5,346 bases of DNA from contig JAGXHD010000202.1 of the NCBI GenBank assembly GCA_024636395.1, positions 1 through 5,346 on the forward strand. Reading direction: 5' to 3'. The position numbers and the translations under genes were made by a program. Positions 1-4,606 of this stretch are shown here, piece after piece. Each line of letters opens with the position of its first letter. Positions within the stretch are counted from its first letter, which is position 1. This DNA is from Sulfitobacter sp. (GTDB lineage: Bacteria > Pseudomonadota > Alphaproteobacteria > Rhodobacterales > Rhodobacteraceae). The notes under the pieces are model-generated. The model did no database searches. It saw only the letters and a list, made by a program, of their open reading frames with translations, and had not been told where the DNA came from.

Positions 1-62
1 GTCCAGACCGAATCAAACAGCTTACAAGTCCGCACCTAAGGACGCACACGTGAGGTAAAAAT

Positions 63-377
63 ATGAAACAGTCGAACGTCCAGATTGGCCCCGTTGCTTA
101 CAACGCCGCAACCCAGTGCTTTGAGGCATTGGTTACCGTGCACGATGGCGGCACAACCAAGAAATTTCCCTGCGCCATTGAGGCACCCATCTCAATGAGT
201 TTCGAGCGGGCAACCCAAGGTCTCAAGAAGCAGGCTTTGCGCCGTTTGGATGGCCGCAAGGGTCTCAAATCTCAGATGCGCAGGCGTGTGGCAGAGGTTC
301 GCGCCGGTCGCCCCGGCTTTGACCCACGCGGCTGGCTTGCCCATCTCGGTTTCGGCTCGATCGACCGGGCTGCCTGA
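63..377 (+). CDS. Small basic protein of unknown function, upstream of pyrF
   Basis: This 104-residue protein has no domain I can name. The start is the ATG at 63, preceded by a GAGG ribosome-binding site at 52-55 with 7 bases of spacing. The N-terminal half (about residues 1-45) alternates hydrophobic and polar residues and looks like a small beta-rich fold. Residues about 50-80 are very rich in Lys and Arg (KKQALRR, KSQMRRR), consistent with a helical basic segment that could contact nucleic acid or membrane; this is inference only. The C-terminus is glycine- and tryptophan-containing (GWLAHLGFGS). There is no signal peptide, membrane segment or cysteine cluster. The good ribosome-binding site and gene-like composition support a real gene. 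The downstream hairpin series, ending in the terminator at 497-531, separates it from pyrF, so the two are probably not a simple operon. Confidence 0.75.
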   Translation: MKQSNVQIGPVAYNAATQCFEALVTVHDGGTTKKFPCAIEAPISMSFERATQGLKKQALRRLDGRKGLKSQMRRRVAEVRAGRPGFDPRGWLAHLGFGSIDRAA

Positions 378-416
378 AGCAAATTTATGATTTAAGAATT
401 GCGCTTGCCCCCAGCC

Positions 417-489
417 TTTTCGTGCAGTGTCCCGCACGAAAACGGCGGCGGCGCATTCCACAGACGTTTGCCTGCCTGCACTGTCTGTG
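417..489 (+). other. Two tandem hairpins between the small gene and pyrF; candidate structured RNA
   Basis: The 219 bases between 377 and 597 contain no convincing gene but are structured. Hairpin 1 pairs 417-425 (TTTTCGTGC) with 434-442 (GCACGAAAA), a perfect 9-bp stem with an 8-base loop. Hairpin 2 pairs 459-465 (CACAGAC) with 483-489 (GTCTGTG), a perfect 7-bp stem with a 17-base loop. The intrinsic terminator at 497-531 follows 7 bases later. Three stems in a row ending in a T-run is the shape of a small RNA, a 3'UTR-derived RNA or a regulatory leader. I do not recognise a named RNA family, and I see no clear promoter directly upstream of 417. Confidence 0.4.
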
Positions 490-496
490 ATGACTC

Positions 497-531
497 AGCC
501 CGGCCCACTCATGTGCGGTCGGGCTTTTTTT
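497..531 (+). terminator. Intrinsic terminator or attenuator upstream of pyrF
   Basis: Arm 497-505 (AGCCCGGCC) pairs with 517-525 (GGTCGGGCT) over 9 bp including one G-U wobble, with an 11-base loop. A run of seven T covers 525-531. It lies 120 bases after the stop of the small gene and 66 bases before the pyrF start. It therefore either ends the upstream transcript or acts as an attenuator for transcripts entering pyrF. Confidence 0.8.
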
Positions 532-559
532 GTGTACATGCCGCACGCCATCGCCTAAT
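530..559 (+). promoter_or_regulatory. Weak candidate sigma-70 promoter for pyrF
   Basis: TTGTGT at 530-535 and CCTAAT at 554-559, separated by 18 bases, are the best -35/-10 pair between the terminator and pyrF. Both match the consensus only partly, so this is tentative. If pyrF does not start here, it must depend on read-through of the terminator at 497-531. Confidence 0.25.
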
Positions 560-596
560 GCCCAGAGCGTTTCTACTTCCTGAATGGAGCCGTCCC

Positions 597-1304
597 ATGC
601 CCGATGACCGCCTGATCGTCGCCCTAGATGTTCCCAATGCCGTAGTGGGGCTCGAAGTTGCGACGCGCCTCGGTGACGCGGTGGGCTTTTACAAGATCGG
701 TCTTGGAATGCTGACCGGCGGCGGACTCGCATTGGCCAATGAGCTCAAGCAAGAGCACGGCAAGCGGATATTCCTTGATATGAAACTGTTCGACATAGGC
801 GCCACAGTCGAGGCTGCAGTGCGAGGGCTCGCCCAGTTCGATCTCGACTTCCTGACCGTCCACGGCGATCCCCACGTCGTCCGCGCCGCGAAGGAAGGGG
901 CCGCAGGCACAGATCTCAAAATTCTTGCGGTCACGATCCTGACCTCCCTCGACCGTGCGGATCTCGATGCCAGCCTGATCCGGGAAGGTGATCTGCCGGA
1001 GCTGGTCGCAGCCCGCGCGCTACATGCGTTTGAGGCAGGCGCTGACGGTGTCATCGCGTCCCCACAGGAAGCCGCGTTGATCCGGGCCCTGCCCCAAGCG
1101 GCAGGTAGGCTCATCGTGACACCCGGCGTGCGGCCCGCGGGTGCCGCACTGGGCGATCAAAAGCGGGTGGCCACCCCTGCTCAAGCCCTTGAAAACGGAG
1201 CGGATCACGTGGTTGTAGGCCGCCCAATCCTACGCGCGACCGATCCCGCTCACGCTGCCCGCGCCGTCCTCGCCGAAATGGCAAGCGTTGCAGCAACAAC
1301 CTAG
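597..1304 (+). CDS. pyrF: Orotidine 5'-phosphate decarboxylase
   Basis: PyrF decarboxylates orotidine 5'-monophosphate to UMP, the last step of de novo pyrimidine synthesis, in the cytoplasm. The 235-residue product has the usual length of the bacterial TIM-barrel enzyme. Visible landmarks are the LDVPN strand (Asp11), Lys33 in FYKIG, the catalytic DxKxxD signature DMKLFDIGATV (Asp61, Lys63, Asp66), the HGDP segment at 89-92, the phosphate-binding TPGVRP at 175-180 and VGRPI at 207-211. The ATG at 597 is chosen because GGAG at 586-589 sits 7 bases before it and it gives the family N-terminus. The in-frame ATG at 558 and the open frame further upstream lack a ribosome-binding site and run back through the terminator. 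Family members often have IPNT where this one has IGAT, which is a mild variation. The gene looks monocistronic, bounded by terminators at 497-531 and 1444-1472. Confidence 0.96.
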   Translation: MPDDRLIVALDVPNAVVGLEVATRLGDAVGFYKIGLGMLTGGGLALANELKQEHGKRIFLDMKLFDIGATVEAAVRGLAQFDLDFLTVHGDPHVVRAAKEGAAGTDLKILAVTILTSLDRADLDASLIREGDLPELVAARALHAFEAGADGVIASPQEAALIRALPQAAGRLIVTPGVRPAGAALGDQKRVATPAQALENGADHVVVGRPILRATDPAHAARAVLAEMASVAATT

Positions 1305-1335
1305 CCGTGTGCTCTTTGTGACACATGGATGAAAT

Positions 1336-1364
1336 TTGACGAAACCAAGTGATTTCTCCGGCTA
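1336..1364 (+). promoter_or_regulatory. TTGACG -35-like element ahead of the structured region
   Basis: TTGACG at 1336-1341 is a near-perfect -35 hexamer lying 32 bases beyond the pyrF stop. The hexamer 17 bases later (CGGCTA, 1359-1364) is a poor -10 match. This could be the promoter of a small RNA ending at 1472, but the weak -10 keeps it speculative. Confidence 0.2.
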
Positions 1365-1439
1365 GGTGGATGACCCAATCCATGCTAGCGTAAAGTTGGT
1401 GATACTCCCTGACGAACTGGTTCTTCCTTATGTTCGTCA
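1361..1439 (+). other. Two hairpins between pyrF and its terminator; candidate small RNA
   Basis: The 185-base gap between pyrF and the Nudix gene contains no gene I can support but is rich in structure. Hairpin 1 pairs GCTAG 1361-1365 with CTAGC 1385-1389 and TGGAT 1367-1371 with ATCCA 1378-1382, around a 6-base loop. Hairpin 2 pairs TGACGAAC 1410-1417 with GTTCGTCA 1432-1439, a perfect 8 bp with a 14-base loop. The terminator at 1444-1472 follows immediately. The segment could be the pyrF 3'UTR, or a separate small RNA starting near 1345-1365. I do not recognise an RNA family. Confidence 0.35.
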
Positions 1440-1443
1440 CCTT

Positions 1444-1472
1444 CCCCCCGCTAAAACAGCGGGGGGGTTTTT
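1444..1472 (+). terminator. Strong intrinsic terminator downstream of pyrF
   Basis: CCCCCCGCT (1444-1452) pairs perfectly with AGCGGGGGG (1458-1466) around a 5-base AAAAC loop, followed by five T at 1468-1472. The T-run exists only in the plus direction, so it ends pyrF or a small RNA at its 3' side. It is not an obvious terminator for the convergent Nudix gene. Confidence 0.9.
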
Positions 1473-1489
1473 GTAAATAAAACCTATTT

Positions 1490-1933
1490 TCAAAGACTTG
1501 CGTCTCGCAAATCGAGCCATATTTTCAGTCGATCCTGAAATGCAGGCACGGCTTGCGGATGGTTTAGAAATTCCGCCTCATCCATGAGACGCCATCCCTG
1601 CCCCTCATCGCCAAAAGTCACATCAGCCACCGCTGACTGTGGCAGTTGAGCCACAAAGAACCATTTGATATCAGCGCCTTCGTGAAACGAGCGGCCCCAG
1701 CATATGGCATGCTCCGGCACCGTTAGCCCGAGCTCTTCGCGGCATTCGCGCAGCGCGCAGGCCTGCGGGTTCTCGTCCCCTTCGCGCCCGCCCCCCGGCA
1801 AATCCCAGTGATCCGCGAAAATGAGCCCCAGTGTCGCGTCGCGCAAAATTACCGCGAGTCTGTCTCCCAGATATAGCGCCAGTTTCGCACCCCCGAACGG
1901 CGCCCCCTCAAAAGGCTCGATGTCGAATTGCAT
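1490..1933 (-). CDS. Nudix hydrolase
   Basis: This 147-residue cytoplasmic protein belongs to the Nudix superfamily, which hydrolyses nucleoside diphosphates linked to another group, using Mg2+. The full Nudix box is present at residues 48-70: Gly48, Glu54, then RECREELGL with Arg62, Glu63, Glu66, Glu67 and Gly69, so the metal-binding glutamates are intact. The LPGGG lead-in before the box is also typical. Cys64 sits where an aliphatic residue is usual, a minor deviation. The length is that of a single-domain member with no extra substrate-specifying domain, so the substrate cannot be read from sequence; nucleotide clean-up is a generic possibility. The ATG at 1933 is supported by a GGAGAG-type ribosome-binding site a few bases upstream. 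It diverges from dinB with 60 bases between the starts and converges on pyrF. Confidence 0.93.
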   Translation of the reverse strand: MQFDIEPFEGAPFGGAKLALYLGDRLAVILRDATLGLIFADHWDLPGGGREGDENPQACALRECREELGLTVPEHAICWGRSFHEGADIKWFFVAQLPQSAVADVTFGDEGQGWRLMDEAEFLNHPQAVPAFQDRLKIWLDLRDASL

Positions 1934-1993
1934 GGCTCTCTCCGGCAGGTCGGCCTATGATCGGGCAACCCTCAACAGATAACAATCCCCGCC

Positions 1994-3247
1994 ATGCCCG
2001 CACTCTGCCGCGATTGCCTTACCCAATTCGATGATGCCCGCCGATGTCCCGCCTGCGCCAGCCCGCGCGTGACGCGGCACCCCGAGCTGTGGGATCTGGG
2101 CATAGCCCACATGGACTGCGATGCCTTCTACGCTTCCGTGGAAAAGCGCGACGATCCCTCTCTCGAGGGCAAGCCTGTCATCATCGGCGGTGGTCGCCGC
2201 GGCGTCGTCTCGACAGCCTGCTACGTCGCACGCATCCGTGGCGTGCGTTCCGCCATGCCGATGTTCCAGGCGCTCAAGCTGTGCCCAGAAGCCGTGGTGA
2301 TCCGCCCGCGCATGGAGGAATACGCCAAAGCTTCCCGCGCGATCCGCGCCATGATGGAGGATCTGACACCGGCCATCGAGCCGCTCTCGCTCGATGAGGC
2401 GTTCCTCGACATGACGGGCACCACCCGCCTGCACGGCGCGCCGCCTGCGGTGATGCTCGCCCGGCTCGTGCGCCGAATGAAGCGCGAGCTGGGCCTGACC
2501 GGCTCCATCGGCCTCAGCCATAACAAATTTCTGGCCAAGGTCGCCTCGGACCTCGATAAACCCCACGGCTTTTCCGTAATCGGCAAAGCCGAGACGATGG
2601 ACTTCCTGCGAGACAAGCCCGTGCGGATGATCTGGGGGGTTGGTGCTGCGGCGCAGGCCTCGCTGGACAATGCGGGCATCCGCACGTTCTCCGATTTGCT
2701 GCGCTGGGATCAGACCGATCTCGTCGCCCGCTTTGGCGGCATGGGCGAACGCCTGTATCATCTCGCGCGCGGGCAGGACTACCGCCGCATCTCTGCCCAT
2801 GCACCGATGAAATCCATCTCGAACGAGACGACCTTCAGCGAGGACACTTCCGACCCCGACCTGCTGGACGGGCACATCTGGCGCATGGCCGAAAAAGTCG
2901 CCGATCGCGCCAAGGCAAAGCATCTTGCGGGCCGGGTCGTGACCCTCAAACTCAAGCGCGCCAATCATACGCTGCTGTCGCGGCGTGTGGCGCTGAGCGA
3001 TCCTACGCAGCTGTCGGACCGCATCTACCGCACGGCACGGGGGCTGTTTGATCAAGTGAATGAAAAAGGCCCATACCGATTGTTGGGGTGCGGCATTTCC
3101 GATCTCAGCGATGCATCCGGCGCGGATAAGCTGGGAGATCTGCTCGATCCCGGTGCCGCCCGGCGCTCACAAGCAGAGCGCGCTACCGATATCATCCGCG
3201 AACGCTTCGGCGCGCGCGCAATCGTGAAGGGCAGGACCCTGCGCTAG
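1994..3247 (+). CDS. dinB: DNA polymerase IV (Y-family) with N-terminal zinc-ribbon-like extension
   Basis: DinB is an error-prone Y-family polymerase that copies past damaged template bases. The 417-residue protein has palm motif HMDCDAFYASVE at 39-50 (metal ligand Asp41, steric-gate Tyr46), the second catalytic motif SLDEAF at 132-137 (Asp134, Glu135), the fingers segment with YVARIRGVRSAMPM at 77-90, helix-hairpin-helix WGVGAAAQASLDNAGI (thumb), and a little-finger domain from about 255 to 365. It is longer than E. coli Pol IV because about 33 residues precede the palm. These contain CRDC at 5-8 and CPAC at 18-21, a two-knuckle zinc-ribbon pattern; I recall similar extensions in other alphaproteobacterial DinB proteins. 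No canonical QLxLF clamp-binding peptide closes the C-terminus; GDLLD near 379-383 may be a degenerate version. No clear ribosome-binding site precedes 1994, but the paired cysteines argue for this start over Met40. I see no GTTC-N7-GTTC LexA box upstream. Confidence 0.95.
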   Translation: MPALCRDCLTQFDDARRCPACASPRVTRHPELWDLGIAHMDCDAFYASVEKRDDPSLEGKPVIIGGGRRGVVSTACYVARIRGVRSAMPMFQALKLCPEAVVIRPRMEEYAKASRAIRAMMEDLTPAIEPLSLDEAFLDMTGTTRLHGAPPAVMLARLVRRMKRELGLTGSIGLSHNKFLAKVASDLDKPHGFSVIGKAETMDFLRDKPVRMIWGVGAAAQASLDNAGIRTFSDLLRWDQTDLVARFGGMGERLYHLARGQDYRRISAHAPMKSISNETTFSEDTSDPDLLDGHIWRMAEKVADRAKAKHLAGRVVTLKLKRANHTLLSRRVALSDPTQLSDRIYRTARGLFDQVNEKGPYRLLGCGISDLSDASGADKLGDLLDPGAARRSQAERATDIIRERFGARAIVKGRTLR

Positions 3248-3253
3248 AAGCGC

Positions 3254-4114
3254 CTACTCCGCCGCCAGTGGCAGGCGCCCCTGCCCGATTTGTGCGACGT
3301 CCTTCACCACATCGCGCAGCGCCGCCTGCACGGCGGCAAAGTCACCGTTGGGCCGGATCAGCTTTTCATTCATATAAAGCGAGCGATCAATCTCGACCTG
3401 TACGGCATGTTGCCCCTTGGACGGTTTGCCGTAGGCTTGGGTGATGTAGGCTCCGGCAAAGGGCGCATTCCGCGTCACGATGAATCCCGCGGCTGCAAAG
3501 GCCGCTTCGATCCGGTCGACCACCTCGCCACTGGCCGCAGCACCAAACCGGTCCCCCAGCACGACATCAGGCCGCCGCACCCCCGACCGCGCCACGCCAT
3601 CCATCGCCTCATGTGGCATCGAATGGCAGTCAATCAGCACGGTCTGCCCGTGGCGATCATGCGCGACATTCAGCAGGGCTTGAAGCTTGCTGTGATAGGG
3701 CTCCCAATATTCCCTGATCCGCTCCTCGGCTTCATGCAGGCTCATCTTGCCGCGATAAATTGCACGGCCGTTGGCCACCACGCGGGGAATCACCCCAAGG
3801 CCCGATGCAATCCTGGGGTTATGCCCGATCCGCCGCACCCCTTCGATCAGTGCAGGATCCAGCTCGTCACGGGCACGGTTAAGGTCCACAAAGGCACGCG
3901 GCGCCCCCGCTTTGATGAAGGTCGCCCCGAACTGCGGCGCGCAGTCAAAGAACTCGTCGACAAAGGCATCCTCCGACGAGCGGATCGCATGTTCGTTCAG
4001 CACAGTCTTACGCAGGAACGACCAGCTATAGTCCCGCCCCGAGTGTGGCGAGGCGAAAACAACGCAAGAATTCTGGGTCGCGGGCAGCAAAACATCAAAG
4101 GCAGCGGCAGGCAT
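3254..4114 (-). CDS. N-formylglutamate amidohydrolase family protein
   Basis: The 286-residue protein belongs to the N-formylglutamate amidohydrolase family, zinc-dependent enzymes that release formate from N-formyl-L-glutamate in one route of histidine breakdown. Family marks are SPHSG at 22-26 (His24), the DLNR segment at 77-80, DCHSMP at 162-167 (His164), and GKPSKGQHAVQVEID followed by RSLYMNE at 229-250 (Glu241), which fit the usual metal and substrate residues. The start is the ATG at 4114, with an AAGGAG ribosome-binding site (4126-4121) 6 bases before it. A longer reading from 4141 adds nine residues but lacks such a site. No other histidine-utilisation gene is visible in the window, so the hutG role is unproven and another N-formyl or N-acyl amino acid could be the substrate. 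It converges on dinB with 6 bases between stops and no visible terminator. Confidence 0.92.
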   Translation of the reverse strand: MPAAAFDVLLPATQNSCVVFASPHSGRDYSWSFLRKTVLNEHAIRSSEDAFVDEFFDCAPQFGATFIKAGAPRAFVDLNRARDELDPALIEGVRRIGHNPRIASGLGVIPRVVANGRAIYRGKMSLHEAEERIREYWEPYHSKLQALLNVAHDRHGQTVLIDCHSMPHEAMDGVARSGVRRPDVVLGDRFGAAASGEVVDRIEAAFAAAGFIVTRNAPFAGAYITQAYGKPSKGQHAVQVEIDRSLYMNEKLIRPNGDFAAVQAALRDVVKDVAQIGQGRLPLAAE

Positions 4115-4148
4115 ATGTGTCTCCTTCGTCAGAAAAGACATAGCGCAG

Positions 4149-4177
4149 TTTATATCAAAGCCAAAAGCCCTTGATCA
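4149..4177 (-). promoter_or_regulatory. Candidate promoter of the amidohydrolase gene
   Basis: On the minus strand a TATAAA -10 hexamer (4154-4149) lies 17 bases after TGATCA (4177-4172), a weak -35. Transcription would start near 4142, giving a leader of about 28 bases before the start codon. The -10 is good and the -35 poor. Confidence 0.4.
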
Positions 4178-4199
4178 CTGGGTCGACTCCTTTTATAGC
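4171..4199 (+). promoter_or_regulatory. Candidate promoter of the tRNA-Val/rpmJ unit
   Basis: TTGATC (4171-4176), a 17-base spacer and TATAGC (4194-4199) make a reasonable sigma-70 promoter on the plus strand, matching the consensus at four of six positions in each element. Transcription would begin near 4206, giving a leader of about 60 bases ahead of the mature tRNA. A closer TATAAA at 4258-4263 would place the start inside the tRNA and so is not a usable -10. Confidence 0.45.
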
Positions 4200-4207
4200 A
4201 GCCGGAC

Positions 4208-4244
4208 GGCGCGGGAATTTCGCGCCCCATTTTTGTTTGGGGCG
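4208..4244 (+). other. Two mutually exclusive hairpins in the tRNA leader
   Basis: GGCGCG (4208-4213) pairs perfectly with CGCGCC (4221-4226), and five T follow at 4230-4234, so this resembles a weak terminator. CGCCCC (4223-4228) pairs perfectly with GGGGCG (4239-4244), looping out the T-run. The two stems share 4223-4226 and cannot both form. The arrangement resembles a terminator/antiterminator pair or an RNA-processing signal; its function is unknown. Confidence 0.4.
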
Positions 4245-4265
4245 AGGGTAGCGCGCTTATAAAGT

Positions 4266-4340
4266 GGATGATTAGCTCAGCGGTAGAGCACTTCGTTGAC
4301 ATCGAAGGGGTCACTGGTTCGATCCCAGTATCGTCCACCA
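4266..4340 (+). tRNA. tRNA-Val (anticodon GAC)
   Basis: A complete 75-base cloverleaf is visible. The acceptor stem pairs GGATGAT (4266-4272) with ATCGTCC (4330-4336), including one wobble. The D arm is GCTC/GAGC (4275-4278, 4286-4289). The anticodon stem is CTTCG/CGAAG (4291-4295, 4303-4307) with loop TTGACAT, placing anticodon GAC at 4298-4300, which reads GUC and GUU valine codons. The T arm is ACTGG/CCAGT with loop TTCGATC. The discriminator is A4337, and the 3' CCA (4338-4340) is encoded in the DNA. rpmJ follows 83 bases later with no terminator between, so co-transcription is possible. Confidence 0.97.
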
Positions 4341-4423
4341 TCTATTCTCTGGTGTGTTCAAATTTGAGCGCACTGCCCGTAACCCGGCGCTGGCCCGCGC
4401 CCAGACTTGGAAGGAATGAACTG

Positions 4424-4549
4424 ATGAAAGTTCGCAATTCGCTCCGCTCGCTCAAGAACCGGCACCGTGACTGCCGTGTTGTGCGTCGCAAAGGCCGCGT
4501 TTACGTGATCAACAAAACCCAGAAGCGTTTCAAAGCCCGTCAGGGTTGA
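4424..4549 (+). CDS. rpmJ: 50S ribosomal protein L36, zinc-free (C-minus) type
   Basis: L36 is the smallest protein of the large ribosomal subunit. The 41-residue product starts MKVRNSLRSL, ends KRFKARQG and is strongly basic, as expected. The zinc-binding form of L36 carries a CxxC...C...H ribbon. Here only one cysteine (Cys17) remains and the zinc site is gone, so this is the C-minus type, with a few extra residues compared with the 37-38 residue zinc form. From memory this form is the usual L36 in alphaproteobacteria rather than a zinc-starvation paralogue. The ATG at 4424 has GGAAGGA at 4409-4415 with 8 bases of spacing. The gene lies behind tRNA-Val and ahead of the terminator at 4569-4606. 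It stands outside any ribosomal-protein operon visible here. Confidence 0.97.
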   Translation: MKVRNSLRSLKNRHRDCRVVRRKGRVYVINKTQKRFKARQG

Positions 4550-4568
4550 GACCGCGTAATTTGGTGAT

Positions 4569-4606
4569 TTGAAAGGCTGTCCCTCGGGGGGCAGCCTTTC
4601 AGTTTT
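4569..4606 (+). terminator. Intrinsic terminator of rpmJ
   Basis: GAAAGGCTG (4571-4579) pairs perfectly with CAGCCTTTC (4592-4600). The stem is extended inward by a T-G wobble and three C-G pairs, and outward by a T-A pair, to about 14 bp with a 4-base loop. TTTT follows at 4603-4606. The stop codon of the convergent gene (4601-4599) lies within the right arm, so the two transcripts overlap at their 3' ends. Confidence 0.9.

Noticed and set aside
1..39. Tail of an upstream plus-strand gene (VQTESNSLQVRT then TAA at 37-39)
   Set aside because: Other frames also end within the first 60 bases, and 12 residues cannot be told from chance.
399..596. Upstream extension of pyrF, including an in-frame ATG at 558
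   Set aside because: It passes through the terminator at 497-531, lacks a ribosome-binding site and adds residues not found in PyrF. The ATG at 597 has GGAG at proper spacing.
1955..3055. Long minus-strand ORF of 366 codons opposite dinB
   Set aside because: It is a shadow of a GC-rich gene. The opposite frame encodes an intact DinB, and this translation resembles no protein I know.
4115..4141. Nine-residue longer start for the amidohydrolase at 4141
   Set aside because: The AAGGAG ribosome-binding site lies inside this extension, 6 bases before the ATG at 4114, so the shorter start is favoured.
3290..4174. Long plus-strand ORF opposite the amidohydrolase
   Set aside because: It is a shadow ORF. 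The minus strand carries every expected amidohydrolase motif and a strong ribosome-binding site.
4258..4263. TATAAA as the -10 element of tRNA-Val
   Set aside because: It ends 2 bases before the mature 5' end, so transcription would start inside the tRNA.
4150..4341. Minus-strand ORF beginning MVDDTGIEPVTPSMSTKC
   Set aside because: It is the antisense of tRNA-Val plus leader. This GIEPVTPS-type peptide is a well-known false protein produced by translating the reverse strand of tRNA genes.
4268..4549. Plus-strand ORF giving a 93-residue N-terminal extension of L36
   Set aside because: It runs through the tRNA. The true rpmJ start at 4424 has a good ribosome-binding site and yields the normal L36 N-terminus.
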